A DNA stretch of 64,000 nucleotides, from assembly GCA_001972305.1 (NCBI GenBank), contig BDDD01000565.1, positions 243,127 through 307,126 on the forward strand, given 5' to 3'. The position numbers and the translations under genes were made by a program. Shown piece after piece: positions 25,030 to 36,359 of this stretch. The stretch is from Cephalotus follicularis (lineage: Eukaryota > Streptophyta > Magnoliopsida > Oxalidales > Cephalotaceae). Below the pieces are notes generated by a model. The model was not told where the DNA came from. It saw only the letters and a list, made by a program, of their open reading frames with translations, and searched no databases. Every line of letters begins with the position of its first letter. Positions within the stretch are counted from its first letter, which is position 1.

Positions 25030-26270
25030 TAGGCAACGACATGGAGTCGACTATACTGAGACTTTCTCACCTGTCGCCATGCTTAAATCCATTAGGATTT
25101 TGCTTTCTATTACCGCTCATTATGATTATGAGTTATGGCAAATGGATGTCAAGACGACATTCTTAAATGGGCGTCTTGAAGAGGATATTTATATGTCCCA
25201 ACCTGAGGGGTTTACATCTTCCGAGCACCCGCACATGGTGTGCAAGCTCGAACGGTCCATCTATGGACTAAAGTAAGCGTCTCGTAGTTGGAATTTACGT
25301 TTTGATGAAGCAGTCAAAGTTTTTGACTTCGTTAAAAAGGTAGATTAGCCCTGTGTTTATCGAAAGGAAGAGGGCCCTAGTGTCACTTTCTTAGTGCTAT
25401 ATGTAGATGACATCCTGCTCATTGGGAATGATGTATGGATGTTACAGTCTACAAAGATATGGCTAACTAAGAATTTTTCCAAGAAAGATTTGGGAGAAGC
25501 CACCTATATACTGGGTATTAGGATCTTAAGGGATAGATCCAATAGGTTGCTCGGGCTTTCCCAAAGCCAGTACATCAGCAAGGTGCTGAAAAGGTTTAGC
25601 ATGGAGAATTCCAAGAGAGGCCTATTGCCAATAGGTGAAGGAATTCATCTTTCTCGAAAGATGTCTCCTCAGACATCTGAAGAGAGAGCACGCATGAGTC
25701 GGATACGTTATGCTTTGGCAGTAGGGTCGATCATGTATGCCATGTTATGTACTAGGCCTGATGTCGCACTTGCCCTGGGTATGGCAAGTCGTTTTCAGTC
25801 TGATCCTGGTGAGAAGCACTGGGAAGTGGTCAAGGGAATCCTGAAGTACCTTAGAAGGACTCAGGACAAGTTCTTGATCTATGGAAAAGATAGTGAGCTG
25901 AAATTGGAGGGCTTCACAGACTCCAGTTTTGATAGTGATCCGGATGATCACAAATCTGTCTCTGGGTACGTTTTTGTACTTAATGGTGGAGCTGTGAGCT
26001 GGCGCAGTTCAAAGCAAGGGACTATTGCAGATTCTACCACAGAAGTCGAATACATAGCAGCCTTAGATGCCGCCAAGGAGGGTGTATGGATGCGCAAGTT
26101 CATTACTGAACTAGCAGTTGTTCCATCCATTATTAGTCTAGTTGTAATATACTGTGATAATAATGGGGTTGTAGCACAAGACAAGGAACCATGGTCTCAC
26201 TAGCGATCCAAACACATCGAGCGGCGCTATCAATTGATCCGAGAGATTATTGGTAGGGGAGATATACAGC
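25030..26270 (+). pseudogene. Element G reverse transcriptase and RNase H
   Basis: RT starts with [18 protein letters not shown], followed by [12 protein letters not shown] (about 25137-25172), LYVDDILLIGND (about 25397-25432) and SRIRYALAVGSIMYAM (about 25697-25744). RNase H has LEGFTDSSFDSDPDDHKSVS (about 25906-25965) and EVEYIAALDAAKEGVWM. A copia RT/RNase H with a few breaks. No integrase core lies between the pre-integrase motif and RT. Confidence 0.88.
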
Positions 26271-26302
26271 TTGAGAGGGTCTCCTCAGAGGAGAACACAG
26301 CA

Positions 26303-26312
26303 NNNNNNNNNN
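26303..26312. other. Assembly gap (10 N)
   Basis: Ten N bases. Judged from the 5' LTR, the sequence hidden here includes the G polypurine tract and about 785 bp of 3' LTR start. The gap length is therefore probably a placeholder. Confidence 0.95.
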
Positions 26313-27682
26313 AGGTCCTAGTAATGATCAGATATTTTAGCCATTGAGGTACTATCTAGGGTTGACACATATCCTTACCCTAGACCTCAATCGGGGCCAA
26401 GCATGACAAGGGATTATAGTGCACGCGAACTTACGACTTAGAAAATCTGGGGTTCATGAGGTTTGGGAAAATTAATTAGATTAATTTTTCCATATGGATA
26501 ATATTTGGATATTATTCCAATAGCGTTTAAATTAGTCAAGGACCATTTAGAATGGCTAAACCGGACCCAAGGAGTATTTTGGTAATTTATGAACACCTCT
26601 TGTTTTAACCATGATTTTAAAGGGTCCCTGCCTTATAATGATTAGATCTTTAATATGTTAGACATATTAAGTCTTGGTGTCAAATATCGGTTATGTGGAT
26701 TTTGCATTTTGTGGAAACACATATGTTTGATCTTACTTAACCAATATTGGAAGGGTACATGAGATCACTAAAAGAGTTAGACTCTTAATGCTTCACTAGC
26801 CACACAAAGACGTTGATGTCTTTTAGAAAGACATCGATGCTTAACGTTTTAAAGACGTCGATGTCTTTTATAAAGCATCGATGTTTTTAGTGCCACATTG
26901 CATGGACGTCGATGTCCTTTGGAAGGCGTCGACGTCTTTGAGCAGAACGTGCAACCTGTGCATGAGCTCACTTCATGGGCATGTTTTCTCTCTCATATCC
27001 AGCATCCATCTCCTGTTCTTGCATGTTATGGGAACGTGGGGATCATGGCCACAGACTCCCTAGGAGTGAGGACCATGATCTTAAGTGAATAGGAGAGTGG
27101 GAGAGAGAAATTAGAGGCTAGTAATAGGCATTTTCTGCAGAAAATGAAAAAGTGCAAAAGTTGGAGTTTTGCTGGGCAAGAGAGCTCGGATTTCACTCTG
27201 CAGATTGTGTGTGTTCCTTTCATCTGTGATACACCAAGCAAGAGCTTATCCAGGGTGGATTGATCATTGACTTCATTGGTCAATATCAATTTACTTTTTC
27301 TAAGCTAAGTGAGAGAGAGAAAGTTCATGCACTTTGTTATTGCTGGTTGGATTGCTTGTTGTTCTTGAGACTTGGAGAACATCAAAGGGGAATCTACTCA
27401 AGTGTGTAGCGGCAAAGAAAGAAGAAGCCTTCACCCGCTGGTATATTTCTTGGTCTTTCTTTTCTTGCCATGCTTGTGTGTCACCATTATTTGCAATGGT
27501 GACACCAATTCAATTCTGTTGATGTTGTGGTGATCCATGTGGTCTATGGACGTGCCATAATGGACTAGTTATGTTTTTATTGGGTGTTATTCCATTGCCA
27601 TGATTGTTTGTTTTGTTTTGTTCTACACCCTACACACCATAGTCCATTTATGGCTCCGGTTTCGGTTTATCCGTTTCCAACA
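26313..27682 (+). repeat. Element G 3' LTR (start lost in the assembly gap)
   Basis: Matches 16494-17864 of the 5' LTR, roughly 3% different, and ends CCGTTTCCAACA next to TSD AATCG. Contains the GTCGAC/ATCGAT palindrome array at about 26808-26945. Confidence 0.92.
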
Positions 27683-29218
27683 AATCGTGCTCGTCAGCAT
27701 GACAATACAGTAAAAGAAACGGTCGACGGAATAGGTGGACATAGTCAACCGAACATGCCGACGTAAACCACAAGGTCGCTCTATAGGATCCATACAATAC
27801 AATCAATCATTCAATCGAGTTAGTACATCATTAAGTAAAGTCAATGAGTGGTGGTGCCTAATGGAGAAATGGGAACGTGCGTCTATCTTACCAACTTAGA
27901 CTCACAACAACACTTACGACTCAAGCAATCGATCGATGTATCAATACAACGTCGATGCAAGGTTGATAAATGGTGGTGCCTAATGGAGGGATGGAGACGT
28001 GCGTCCATTTTACCGACTTAGACTCACAACAACACTCACGACTCAAGCAATCAATCAATTAATCAAATCATTTAAAACTGTTTTCAAACACTTGAACACC
28101 TCAAGTGAGGCTCTAGTCAAGTGGCAATGTGAAAAGAAGTTGAAAACCAGCTTTAAAACAGTTAAAAACTCCTTTCAGTACATTAGGCGTCGATGTCTTT
28201 GGTGAAAGACATCGACTCCTTTTTAAAACGGTGGAAAGATGTTGATGTCTTTAAAAGACATCGATGTCTTTCCCTATTTGTGTGGAGACCTGGCCGAAGA
28301 CGTCGACGTCCTTTAAGAAAGGCGTCAACGCGTTTCAATAAAAATAGCCTGAGAATGCACATCGATGTTCGGCATCGACGTCTTTCCAGGGGAGAGACAT
28401 CTTGAGGCAAAGACGTCAACGTCTTTGAAAGGCGTCGATGTCTTTGCTGCAGAATCAAGGATATAGCACTCGTATGAGAAAGACTTCGACGTCTTTGGGC
28501 TAAGGGTCGATGTCTTTTCTGGGCAAAGTCGATTTTGTGCAGAAAATAGGGCCAATCTCGGGTCAAAATCCAATTTAAAGCCATTATTTGAAAACCAAAG
28601 TTTACAATCAATCATTTGAGGTTAGTAAGACTAGTTACAACCCTCGAAATTCGATTTCAATCATTTAATTTAACAATTAGGTCAAGGGTTTGCTATAAAC
28701 CCTCAAAAAACCTCAATTCAATCACTCAATTCAATCATGCAATTCATTCAATCAATTAATAAAACAGTAGGCAACTCAGTAAAGAAGTCCTACCTTTCAC
28801 TGAAGCTTCAAAAGTTGAGCTAACGATCGATCAATCGGCTGAAAACGCCCAATAATCTGCTACTTTCTTGTTCAATCGGTAAGCCGCCACTTCTAATCAC
28901 TGTCCTTGTCGATGGAGATGCAACTCTGGCTGCAAGGGAGGAAGATGGAGGCTCCAGCTAGAGAGAGAGAGGGAGAAGGATAGAGAGAGAAGAGGAAATG
29001 AGAATAATGAGTGAAAAGAGAGAAAGAATTGACTTAAATAGTCGATTCGATCAACTCTCCAAAACTCGGCCCAAAATCCCGACTATACATGCATATAACC
29101 AATACAATATCAATAGGTATGTGAATACCTCAAATAAATACAGTTCAGTACGGTCCAATATGGTACAATACGGTACGATGTTTGCATGAACAGTACAAAA
29201 GGGAATTCGGTCGTCACA
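27683..29218 (-). repeat. Element A right (5') LTR, second segment
   Basis: Resumes after G with the second TSD copy AATCG (27683-27687) and matches 8480-10039 of the left LTR. It includes the 117-bp tandem repeat and the AAAGACGTCGATGTCTTT array (about 28185-28525). Ends GTCGTCACA. Confidence 0.92.
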
Positions 29219-29560
29219 GATGTACAAGGTCAAGAGGAGATAGCTTCGAAGATTGAGCACGGTCCCACTTTTGCTCATGGTTCATATGAGGAGCTCATGC
29301 ATGCTATTCGTGGGTTTGAGAGGAGGAAAAGAAGGATAAAAAAAAAGCTCAATGAAAAAGGACTTATTGGAGATTAGGATGTTACACCTCCATCTAGCCA
29401 AGTAGACCAAGAAAATGTTGAAAATGAAGAAAAAAAATGAAGAAGGAAATCAAGAAGAAGGTCATGACACCGACATTGAGGATATTAGAGATGATGATGA
29501 GGAGGATGACGGGATGGATGATCGATCACTTGCATTGCACGTCATTCACATATCATCATT
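29219..29560 (+). pseudogene. Sirevirus third ORF, right part
   Basis: Sequence resumes directly after the right LTR of element A. It encodes DVQGQEEIASKIEHGP, a highly basic FERRKRRIKKKL segment, and then an acidic Glu/Asp-rich tail (about 29440-29520). This fits the C-terminal part of the same ORF as 4390-5319, since both sides are flanked by near-identical 5-bp words (GAAGT, GATGT). Function unknown. Broken. Confidence 0.6.
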
Positions 29561-29904
29561 CCTCTTGTTTTGCTATCTCTCAGATTTTATGTTATGTTGC
29601 TCTTGTTTTTTGATGAGCTTTATTGCTCAAAATCTTTGTTTAAACTTCATGTGTGCTGGTTGAATGATAAACATTTTCATTTGTTGAATGGATGTTTTGA
29701 GTTGGTATTTGAGTTTATTACAATTTACATTCTTTGAAATTTATGGAATGGGTAGGGCAAATGATACTCAAACTTTCCATAACTGTTTATATTATTTGTT
29801 ATAATATCTCTTATTTTAAACTGAAAATAACGTTTTTGATGTTACAAAGGGGTGAAGCAAATGACAAAATGAAATTGTTTTTCTCGACTTTTTGATGTTA
29901 TACA
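29561..29904 (+). other. Sirevirus S 3' untranslated region
   Basis: AT-rich non-coding DNA between the third ORF and the polypurine tracts. Nothing further is recognised. Confidence 0.6.
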
Positions 29905-30077
29905 AAAAAGGGGGAGATTAAATACACTTTTGTGGACAAAAGTGTTATGCACAAGTTGAGGGGGAGCAAAGACTAAGGGGGAGAGTGTCTCTCTTAACTA
30001 TCTCTTTCATTTCATGTTTTTAGCGCGACTTATGCTCATATATAGCAAAATTTTGTCATCATCAACGACGGGGAGAT
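29905..30077 (+). promoter_or_regulatory. Multiple polypurine tracts of Sirevirus S
   Basis: Four purine runs precede the LTR: AAAAAAGGGGGAGA (about 29904-29917), GAGGGGGAG (29958-29966), AAGGGGGAGAG (29975-29985), and CGGGGAGA just before the LTR (about 30070-30077). Repeated polypurine tracts are a known Sirevirus hallmark. The tract next to the LTR would prime plus-strand synthesis. Confidence 0.8.
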
Positions 30078-31118
30078 TGTTGACATTTTTTGTCTCAATC
30101 CTAATTTTAATGATAACATATTTGCATCTAAACATTATTTCTCACTTATGCTAGATGTTAGAAATGCTAAGGATTACAAGAAAAATCAAACAAAGAAGCA
30201 TTTTAAGCACTAAGTAAGGAAGCAAGGCAAACTGGCGACAGTTAACATGTAACCATTAGTGCTTAGTCAAAGTAGCCACGGTTCATTTTTAAGCGTCAGC
30301 AATTAAGCTTTTAAGTCTAGACATAAGTGCACAAAGCGTTGACAATTAGACCAAACCGTCAACCGTTAGGAGAAAAGCGCCACCAGTTAAAAGTACCTTA
30401 TCTGCGCTTTGAGATAGTGGATTCAGAAAGTTGCCCAAACACTTTAAGCGGCGACGCTTTCAAGGGAACCGTCAGCGCTTAATGCAAACCACAGACAGTA
30501 TACACTAAGCTTCAACAGTTAAGAACTCGTGAGAAAACCTAAGGTTCACTAACCGACGACGCTTTGGGAATAGCGTCAACCCTTTGCTAAGATCATATAT
30601 TAAGAAGCCAAACCGATGGAGGTTAAACGGTAGGATGTCGAATTAAGGCATAACGATAACTTTAAAGCGGCGACGCTTAGTGACAAACTATCGGCGCTTT
30701 TGTCGCAGGGCACTAACCCGGTCAGCATTTCAAGAAGAAATTAATGCCCAAATCTCCACCAACGGCTCTATTTTGATGAGGACTATGAATTGAAGACTTT
30801 TGGAAGATAAAGACAATTAATAACATCTACCAACTCCCACCAAACAATCAATTCAATCAAACAAATTTTCTCAAGTTCAAAAGCCTTAGGGCTTGAAGCA
30901 AGCTTTCATTTTCTTATCTTGAGTGTTGTAAGTGAGCATATTTCTAAACCCTTACACTTTACTTACATTTCAATTCAAGTCATTTACTTACTAAATTTGA
31001 ATTGCTTAACTATTGATTAGCATTCCATCTTTAATTTACTAATTGTGTATTCATAAATCGAAAAAGTTCATAATTTCACACATACTATAATTCATCCCCC
31101 TCTCGTAGTACTTTCACA
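30078..31118 (+). repeat. Sirevirus S 3' LTR
   Basis: Begins TGTTGACATTT and ends CCCCCTCTCGTAGTACTTTCACA (TG...CA), about 1041 bp. The start is confirmed by a second copy in reverse orientation at 53291 (element T). From about 30225 to 30725 it carries an array of short CG-rich words such as GGCGACGCTTT and AAGCGTCAGC. The 3' boundary is inferred from the TTCACA end, followed by an A run. Confidence 0.8.
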
Positions 31119-32393
31119 AAAAAATTGAAACAGTACGACGCCGTTGTCCTCTACCATTATCGCCATTGACATCGTTTTCCTCTATCCTCATCACCATTGA
31201 CATCGTTAGCGAGGGTGACGCGAGCTCCTCCAGCAAAGGGGAGCAACACTATGGGTGGTGATGCTTGCGATTGTTGCGAGCGTGAATGGCGTCTTTGCGG
31301 AGATGGTGGCTCGCTGTTGATGTCGCCTATGCTATCGATGCTTGCGGCACCACACGGTCACACCTACGTGGGTCGCGTACACTGGTGGCGCAATCGGCGT
31401 AGGGGCAACAACTATTGCTGCCCCTAACGCTCAATCGGGTTTTGCAATTTTTATTATTTTTTATTTTGAAACCAGTGAGATCGACGACGATATCGCCAAA
31501 CGGGCGATCACCGATGCATATCGCACCAGTGATGACCATGCTTACCAATGCGATTAAATTGCACCGGTGCTAGGGACAAGGAGGGGGCAACGATGATCGC
31601 TGCCCCAAAATGCACTATTGTATTTTTTTTCATGAAAAGAAAAAAATGTTTTTTATTTGTTTATTTTATTTAAAAACAATTTTTAATAACAACAATTACC
31701 ATAAACCATTAACGATTAACGCATACATCGACAACAATAATCTGATTTTAAAATACCAATAAGGTAGGCTCTGAAACTACTATAAGAAAATCGGTTACTA
31801 TGTACAACAGAAATATAAAAATTTTACCGATTCTCTTGCCCCAAGATAGATTTTATTGTATAAAGAAATCTATAAAGAAGGTAATTAGAACTATTCATAC
31901 CTTCGTTTGATGATCGAAGATAATTCTGGAATTTCAATCGTGTTCACAGCAAATCGCATGCGTGTCTGATCTATCCACACAAGTACCTGATTTAGAGAAC
32001 TATACTCTAGAGAATATGTGCGGACCTTGATGCTTAAAGTTGGTAGCCTTTTCAACAAGAGTCTGTGTAGGAACCGCTTTCCTACCTAATTGAGAATCCC
32101 ATAATTATTAATTAAGTCATCATTAAATATTAATTACGGAATAACCCAAACATTTCTCTAATTCGAAAATACCCTTTTCTGTGTGACTCCTTAGGTTCAA
32201 TATTATGCTGGCAGTAGATATGCAACTCTTGTGTTTAATTAATTAGACATTTTTAATTAATTAACCCATGATTAATCTTGTTAATTATTGGGAGACGCTA
32301 CAAGTCAAGATTAACGTCTAACAGTGTCTGATAACTACCGAGATAATATGAATATATTCCATTTCAGTTACAGCTAACCTACAATTCAGTCCT
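31119..32393. other. Non-coding DNA between the two nests
   Basis: No gene recognised. Small internal repeats are visible: CATTGACATCGTT twice near 31165 and 31195, and a GGGGCAAC...GCTGCCCC word near 31410 and again near 31585. From about 31780 to 32390 the sequence is AT-rich with blocks of TTAATTAATTA and may be the non-coding part of an old copia-like element. I cannot assign it. Confidence 0.4.
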
Positions 32394-33034
32394 TGTCATG
32401 CCTCGAACCATGGGAGAACTGTGATGACCCGCTCCCAAAACCCGAGTCGCCACAAGGATATGGGATGACTTTTGACCATAACCCATGGCACAAACTGGTC
32501 ATATGAAAAACCTTCTGTCATCTTCTCCTTCATATTTTTTTCTTCTCTTCCCCGCACATCACGAGAGCAGAGGACTGGATGTCCACCTGCGCCTTGGCTG
32601 CCCACTGCAGCAGACTGGCGCCGCACACCAAGGTCTTCCCTGTCCTCAACCTCCATGGCAGAGGACCACACCTACAACCATATGGACATAGCATCCATAC
32701 ATACACACATACATGATAAAGAAAGAACAGAAAGAGACAGTCATTTTATAGTGGTTTAGCACAGAATATGCCTATGTCTACTTCCTCAATCATCCTTGAG
32801 GTTCCACTAGTATGAAGTTCATTACATACAGGGTTACATAGCTTAGAAAATATAGAGAATGAAAGGATAACCACACCGGCCATCCATGGCAGAGAAGCCG
32901 CACCAGACTTCATTCATTCGCGAGAGCTATGCCAACCAGAAGCCACTGCTCAACAAAACCCGAGGAGAGCACCCCAAGGAAGTAGTATAGAAAGGAGCAG
33001 GGGACATAAACGAGAGGAGAGCCTCAACTCACCG

Positions 33035-33205
33035 TTTCATTAAACCCTCAACACTTTCTTCCAAACACGCACCGTATCACTTAAACCTAAGGAGAGCACC
33101 CACGTGTTCTACGCGTGATCACTTAACATTGTCTTCCAAGACACCAACACGCACCGTGTCACTTAGACCCGAGGAGAGCACCCTCGTGTTCTGCACGTGA
33201 TCACT
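33035..33205. repeat. About 75-bp tandem repeat in LTR D
   Basis: Two to three units with GAGGAGAGCACCC, GTGTTCT and CGTGATCACTTAACA words. Non-coding. Confidence 0.65.
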
Positions 33206-33274
33206 TAACACTTTTGTTTATGGCCAGGGGAAACACATCCTCCACAGACCTTCTCCTCTGGACCCTTTATCACC

Positions 33275-33527
33275 ACCTTTGCAATATGCCAGACGACAAC
33301 GCCAGACCACAAGTACTGCAAGGTGCCAGACCACAAGCACTGCCTGCCCAAACAACAAGCCAGACCCAGCCCAGACAACAAGCCAGACCATAAGCACTGC
33401 CTGCCCAGACAACAAGCCAAACCACAAGCACTGCCTGCCCAGACAACAAGCCAGACCACAACAACAAATCACATTGCCAGGGGACCCACAACGGCAGACC
33501 ACAACAGATCACAATGCCAGGGGAACC
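33275..33527. repeat. 34-bp-scale minisatellite in LTR D, left of C
   Basis: Degenerate units of AGACCACAAGCACTGCCTGC followed by CCAGACAACAAGCC, about seven copies. The array continues at 43676-43880 on the far side of element C, so C landed inside it. Open frames in several phases arise from the repeat. Confidence 0.85.
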
Positions 33528-33532
33528 ACAAC

Positions 33533-36257
33533 TGTAATGACTGCAAATTCAATTAATGTATATTGATTCCCATTGTTATAATAAATATACATTTTAATTG
33601 AATTAATTGTCCAAATTTTATGTCATATGCCTTACTTGTATGCTAATAATGAGTTAATGTGTAAATGGGTCAAATAACCTAAGTAAATCTATATAATCAG
33701 CCTCCACAGTTGACTGTCACAGGGCAACAGTCGACTGGGTTGATTCGTGGTGTGGCAGTCAACTGGCCACATAAGGCAGTCGACTGGAATTGCGACAGAA
33801 CAGATGTCTGTGCATGTGTGAAACAGGACAAGGGCGTGGCATGCAAGGGGACAGGTGTCTTGGGCATGCACCAGCTGCCATGACATGCAAGGAGAGCCCT
33901 TGCATGTGCTCTGCACCTTGCAGACCTGCCACCTGCAAATTGAAAAGAGAAAAGAGTAAGAAACAAAGGCATGTGAGGGAGAGAAGAAAGGAGAGAGTGG
34001 AGTAATTGAACCTGACGAATTCTAAGCTCCTAAGACCTCTATATCATCTGTGTATAAGCAGAGAGAGAGTGTTAGAAACACTAAATTTTGAAAGAGTTGC
34101 TGGAAATTTTGTTGGAGCTTGCATTGGAAGGATTGGAGTAAAGCTCAAAGTCTTGGAAGCTTGGACTCCTTCTTGGTAAGTTCAAATTCGAACTCCCTGA
34201 GTTGTTGTAATCTGACAGTAAGGTTAGGAGAATGCTTAATCTTTTGTTAACATGATTGGTTAACATCCCCTAGGAGTTAAGGAATTGATATGAAATGTAG
34301 CTCTTTGGTTCAAGTAAGTGAATATGCAATCTCTAAATTGGTTAGTAAGCTGTTGTTAGTTCCATAATAAGCTACTGAATTCCTTGTGGATATACAAACA
34401 CATCTACTGTCCTCTTAAGAGGCAATGAATTGATATAGTTGGACCAAATGCATGAGATGTGATAAAAGAGAGTTAAATGAGCTTAATGAACTAATGAATA
34501 AAACTAGTGATGATTAGAGTTTTCCTAAGGCTACTGAATCTACTGTAACTGATGCATGTGTTTATAAACATGCATGCATAGATTGAATTACTGAGATTAA
34601 AAGAATTGTTGGTGAAAGCTTGGAAAAAGGCTTTGGAAACTTTAAAGAGAAAGATCACTTGCAATTGATCTTGGGATAGCATCTGAGGTAGGGGGTAGTG
34701 TTATGTTTTGGAAGATATGTTCATGCACTTCATGTATGTTAATTTCTGCTTGCATTGAACTGATTGGCATTGGAATTGTACTACATATACACTGTTCTGC
34801 CTGCATTTCTGGGTAAAAACAGTCGACTGTCATTAAAAACAGTCGACTACTCAATTGATCCAGTCGACTGGCAAAGCCCAGTAGTCGACTACTCAACCTA
34901 ACAGCCGACTGGTTCTTGAGGGCAGTCGACTGTTCTGGGCAGAAATTGCATAATAATTGATTGAATTGCTACTGTTTTGCATTGCTATTGATTTGTATAT
35001 GCTACCATCATATAGTGTATTCTGTTTGATGTTATTTAACATCATTACTACTGATATTTCAATGATCGAATGAACTATGTACAATTCATGGATTTAAGTA
35101 TCATTTTCAAATGAAAACTATGATTTACAAAAACTACTGCCTTGATTTTGTTACTGCTTATGCTACTTATGTTAGTATATACTGTTGGTGCTACTAACAC
35201 CACTACTACTGATAGTTTAAAGATTGAAACCATCTATGGGACTTGAAACCAAAATAATGATATTCACTATCATTTTCAAAAAGAACGTTTATTGTTAAAA
35301 GAAACTACTGATTTTCCTCCTATATGAGAGGTACCTACTGTTTTGTTTCCTCATCTGGAAACCACTACTGTACTGATATCGTTTCCTCACATGAGATGTA
35401 CGATTACTGAACTGATATATGTTTCTAAAGAAAACACCTTGATATTGCATATTAAGTATATATGTAATATTACTATTGATTGTACTGATTGAATTGATTG
35501 TCTATGCTTACTGCCGTAGTTGAGTGATGGAGGATATCACTGACTATGGATGTGATTCTGGGTGCCAGGAGTTGGCCAGAGTATCACCCCACTGTCTGCA
35601 GTTGCAGAAATTACTGTTAAACTACCCGCCAACGCCGGTAGTAAATGTTACCTGTTCTATCATCCTCGGAGCGTAGGGTGATAGTTGGTGCACAGTTGGT
35701 GCTAGGAGTTAGCGACATGTGACATCCAAACCACTGAATGAATTGATTGTACCCTTGTGCGGTATTTTTGCATATGAACTGTTTATGGCCACTTGGCATG
35801 ATTGCTTATATATTGGCCCATTAAAATGTTATTTTGATATAAACTGTCATACATATTGCATTCATATATTCCTCATCATACTTTATCTTCCTAATTAGCC
35901 AAGTGAGGACAACGGCTAACCCCTACAATTACAGATTGAGCAAGGACGTTCGGAGCTTGCTGCTGAAGCTTGGAGAGCTTCTTTTATCGTTTTAAGGTTG
36001 TTATTTTCTTTTGATGTATTGTAATGAACGAACGAATCATACCTCGTTTTCTTGTTGTATTCCTTATGTTAAGGATAATTTTGCCTGTACCCGCACGTAG
36101 TATGGGATGCGTGCGGATGGTTGTATTTTATATTCCGGCTTATTGACTGCTTCCGCATATTGTTATATACTGTTGAATGAAATACTGGAATGTATGTTTA
36201 ATACTGATATCACCATATATGCTTGTCAATGATGGATTGGAATAACGGGGTATGACA
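33533..36257 (+). repeat. Element C 5' LTR
   Basis: 2725 bp. Contains two CAGTCGACTG-type arrays: four units at about 33708-33788 and six units at about 34812-34935. A hairpin word TAGCC-loop-GGCTAACCCC lies at 35896-35924. Confidence 0.95.
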
Positions 36258-36260
36258 GCA

Positions 36261-36273
36261 TGGTATCAGAGCA
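36261..36273 (+). other. Element C primer-binding site (tRNA-iMet)
   Basis: TGGTATCAGAGCA, three bases after the LTR end. Exact complement of the initiator methionine tRNA 3' end. Confidence 0.95.
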
Positions 36274-36359
36274 TATTCCATATATGCTAGCTGGGATAAG
36301 TTTCTCAGAAATTAGTGAAATGTTTCCTAATGATTTTTGTCATTCATATAGGAAACTAA

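Larger units (their letters stand above)
15708..27682 (+). mobile_element. Ty1/copia element G inside element A's LTR
   Basis: Begins TGTTAGATATAG at 15708 and ends CGTTTCCAACA at 27682, with perfect TSD AATCG on both sides. It has a 5' LTR of 2157 bp, an iMet-type primer site, a long leader, gag split by element H, protease, RT and RNase H on the + strand. No integrase core is recognisable, so it is internally shortened. An assembly gap hides the start of the 3' LTR. The compared LTR part differs by roughly 3% (about 6 changes in a 165-bp sample). The lineage is non-Sirevirus copia. Broken, with about six breaks. Confidence 0.92.
5325..29218 (-). mobile_element. Ty3/gypsy element A (chromovirus, Tekay/Del-like), carrying three nested insertions
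   Basis: Both LTRs are present: TGTAACACCCC at 5325 and 14851; GTCACA at 10039 and 29218. Between them are a polypurine tract, pol and gag on the minus strand, and an iMet primer-binding site. Flanking words GAAGT (5320-5324) and GATGT (29219-29223) fit a decayed 5-bp TSD in Sirevirus S. Net LTR length is about 2.4 kb once insertions B (left) and G with H (right) are removed. The integrase tail looks like a chromodomain, as in the Tekay/Del chromoviruses. By-eye sampling of about 235 bp shows roughly 4% LTR divergence, so it is moderately old. The coding region has about eight to ten breaks. Confidence 0.92.
1..31118 (+). mobile_element. Sirevirus-type Ty1/copia element S (partial, outermost of the left nest)
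   Basis: Seen: copia-order coding remnants (gag zinc knuckle, protease, integrase, RT, RNase H), a third ORF after pol, several polypurine tracts, and a 3' LTR that starts TGTTGACA at 30078 and ends TTTCACA at 31118. The 5' LTR and the start of gag lie before the window. A long ORF after pol together with repeated polypurine tracts is typical of the Sirevirus lineage. The element is interrupted by gypsy element A (5325-29218), which accounts for most of its span. The coding part is heavily decayed, with more than ten breaks. Its LTRs cannot be compared, so its age rests only on nesting: it is older than A, whose LTRs differ by about 4%. Confidence 0.85.

Noticed and set aside
33205-33566. Trp/Gly/Leu-rich and Thr/Gln-rich ORFs
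   Set aside because: By-products of the 34-bp minisatellite in LTR D; unstable frames and no domain.
36261-36273. tRNA gene fragment (initiator Met)
   Set aside because: Only the tRNA 3'-end complement is present, three bases from an LTR, so it is a primer-binding site; the same holds at 14832 and 17866.
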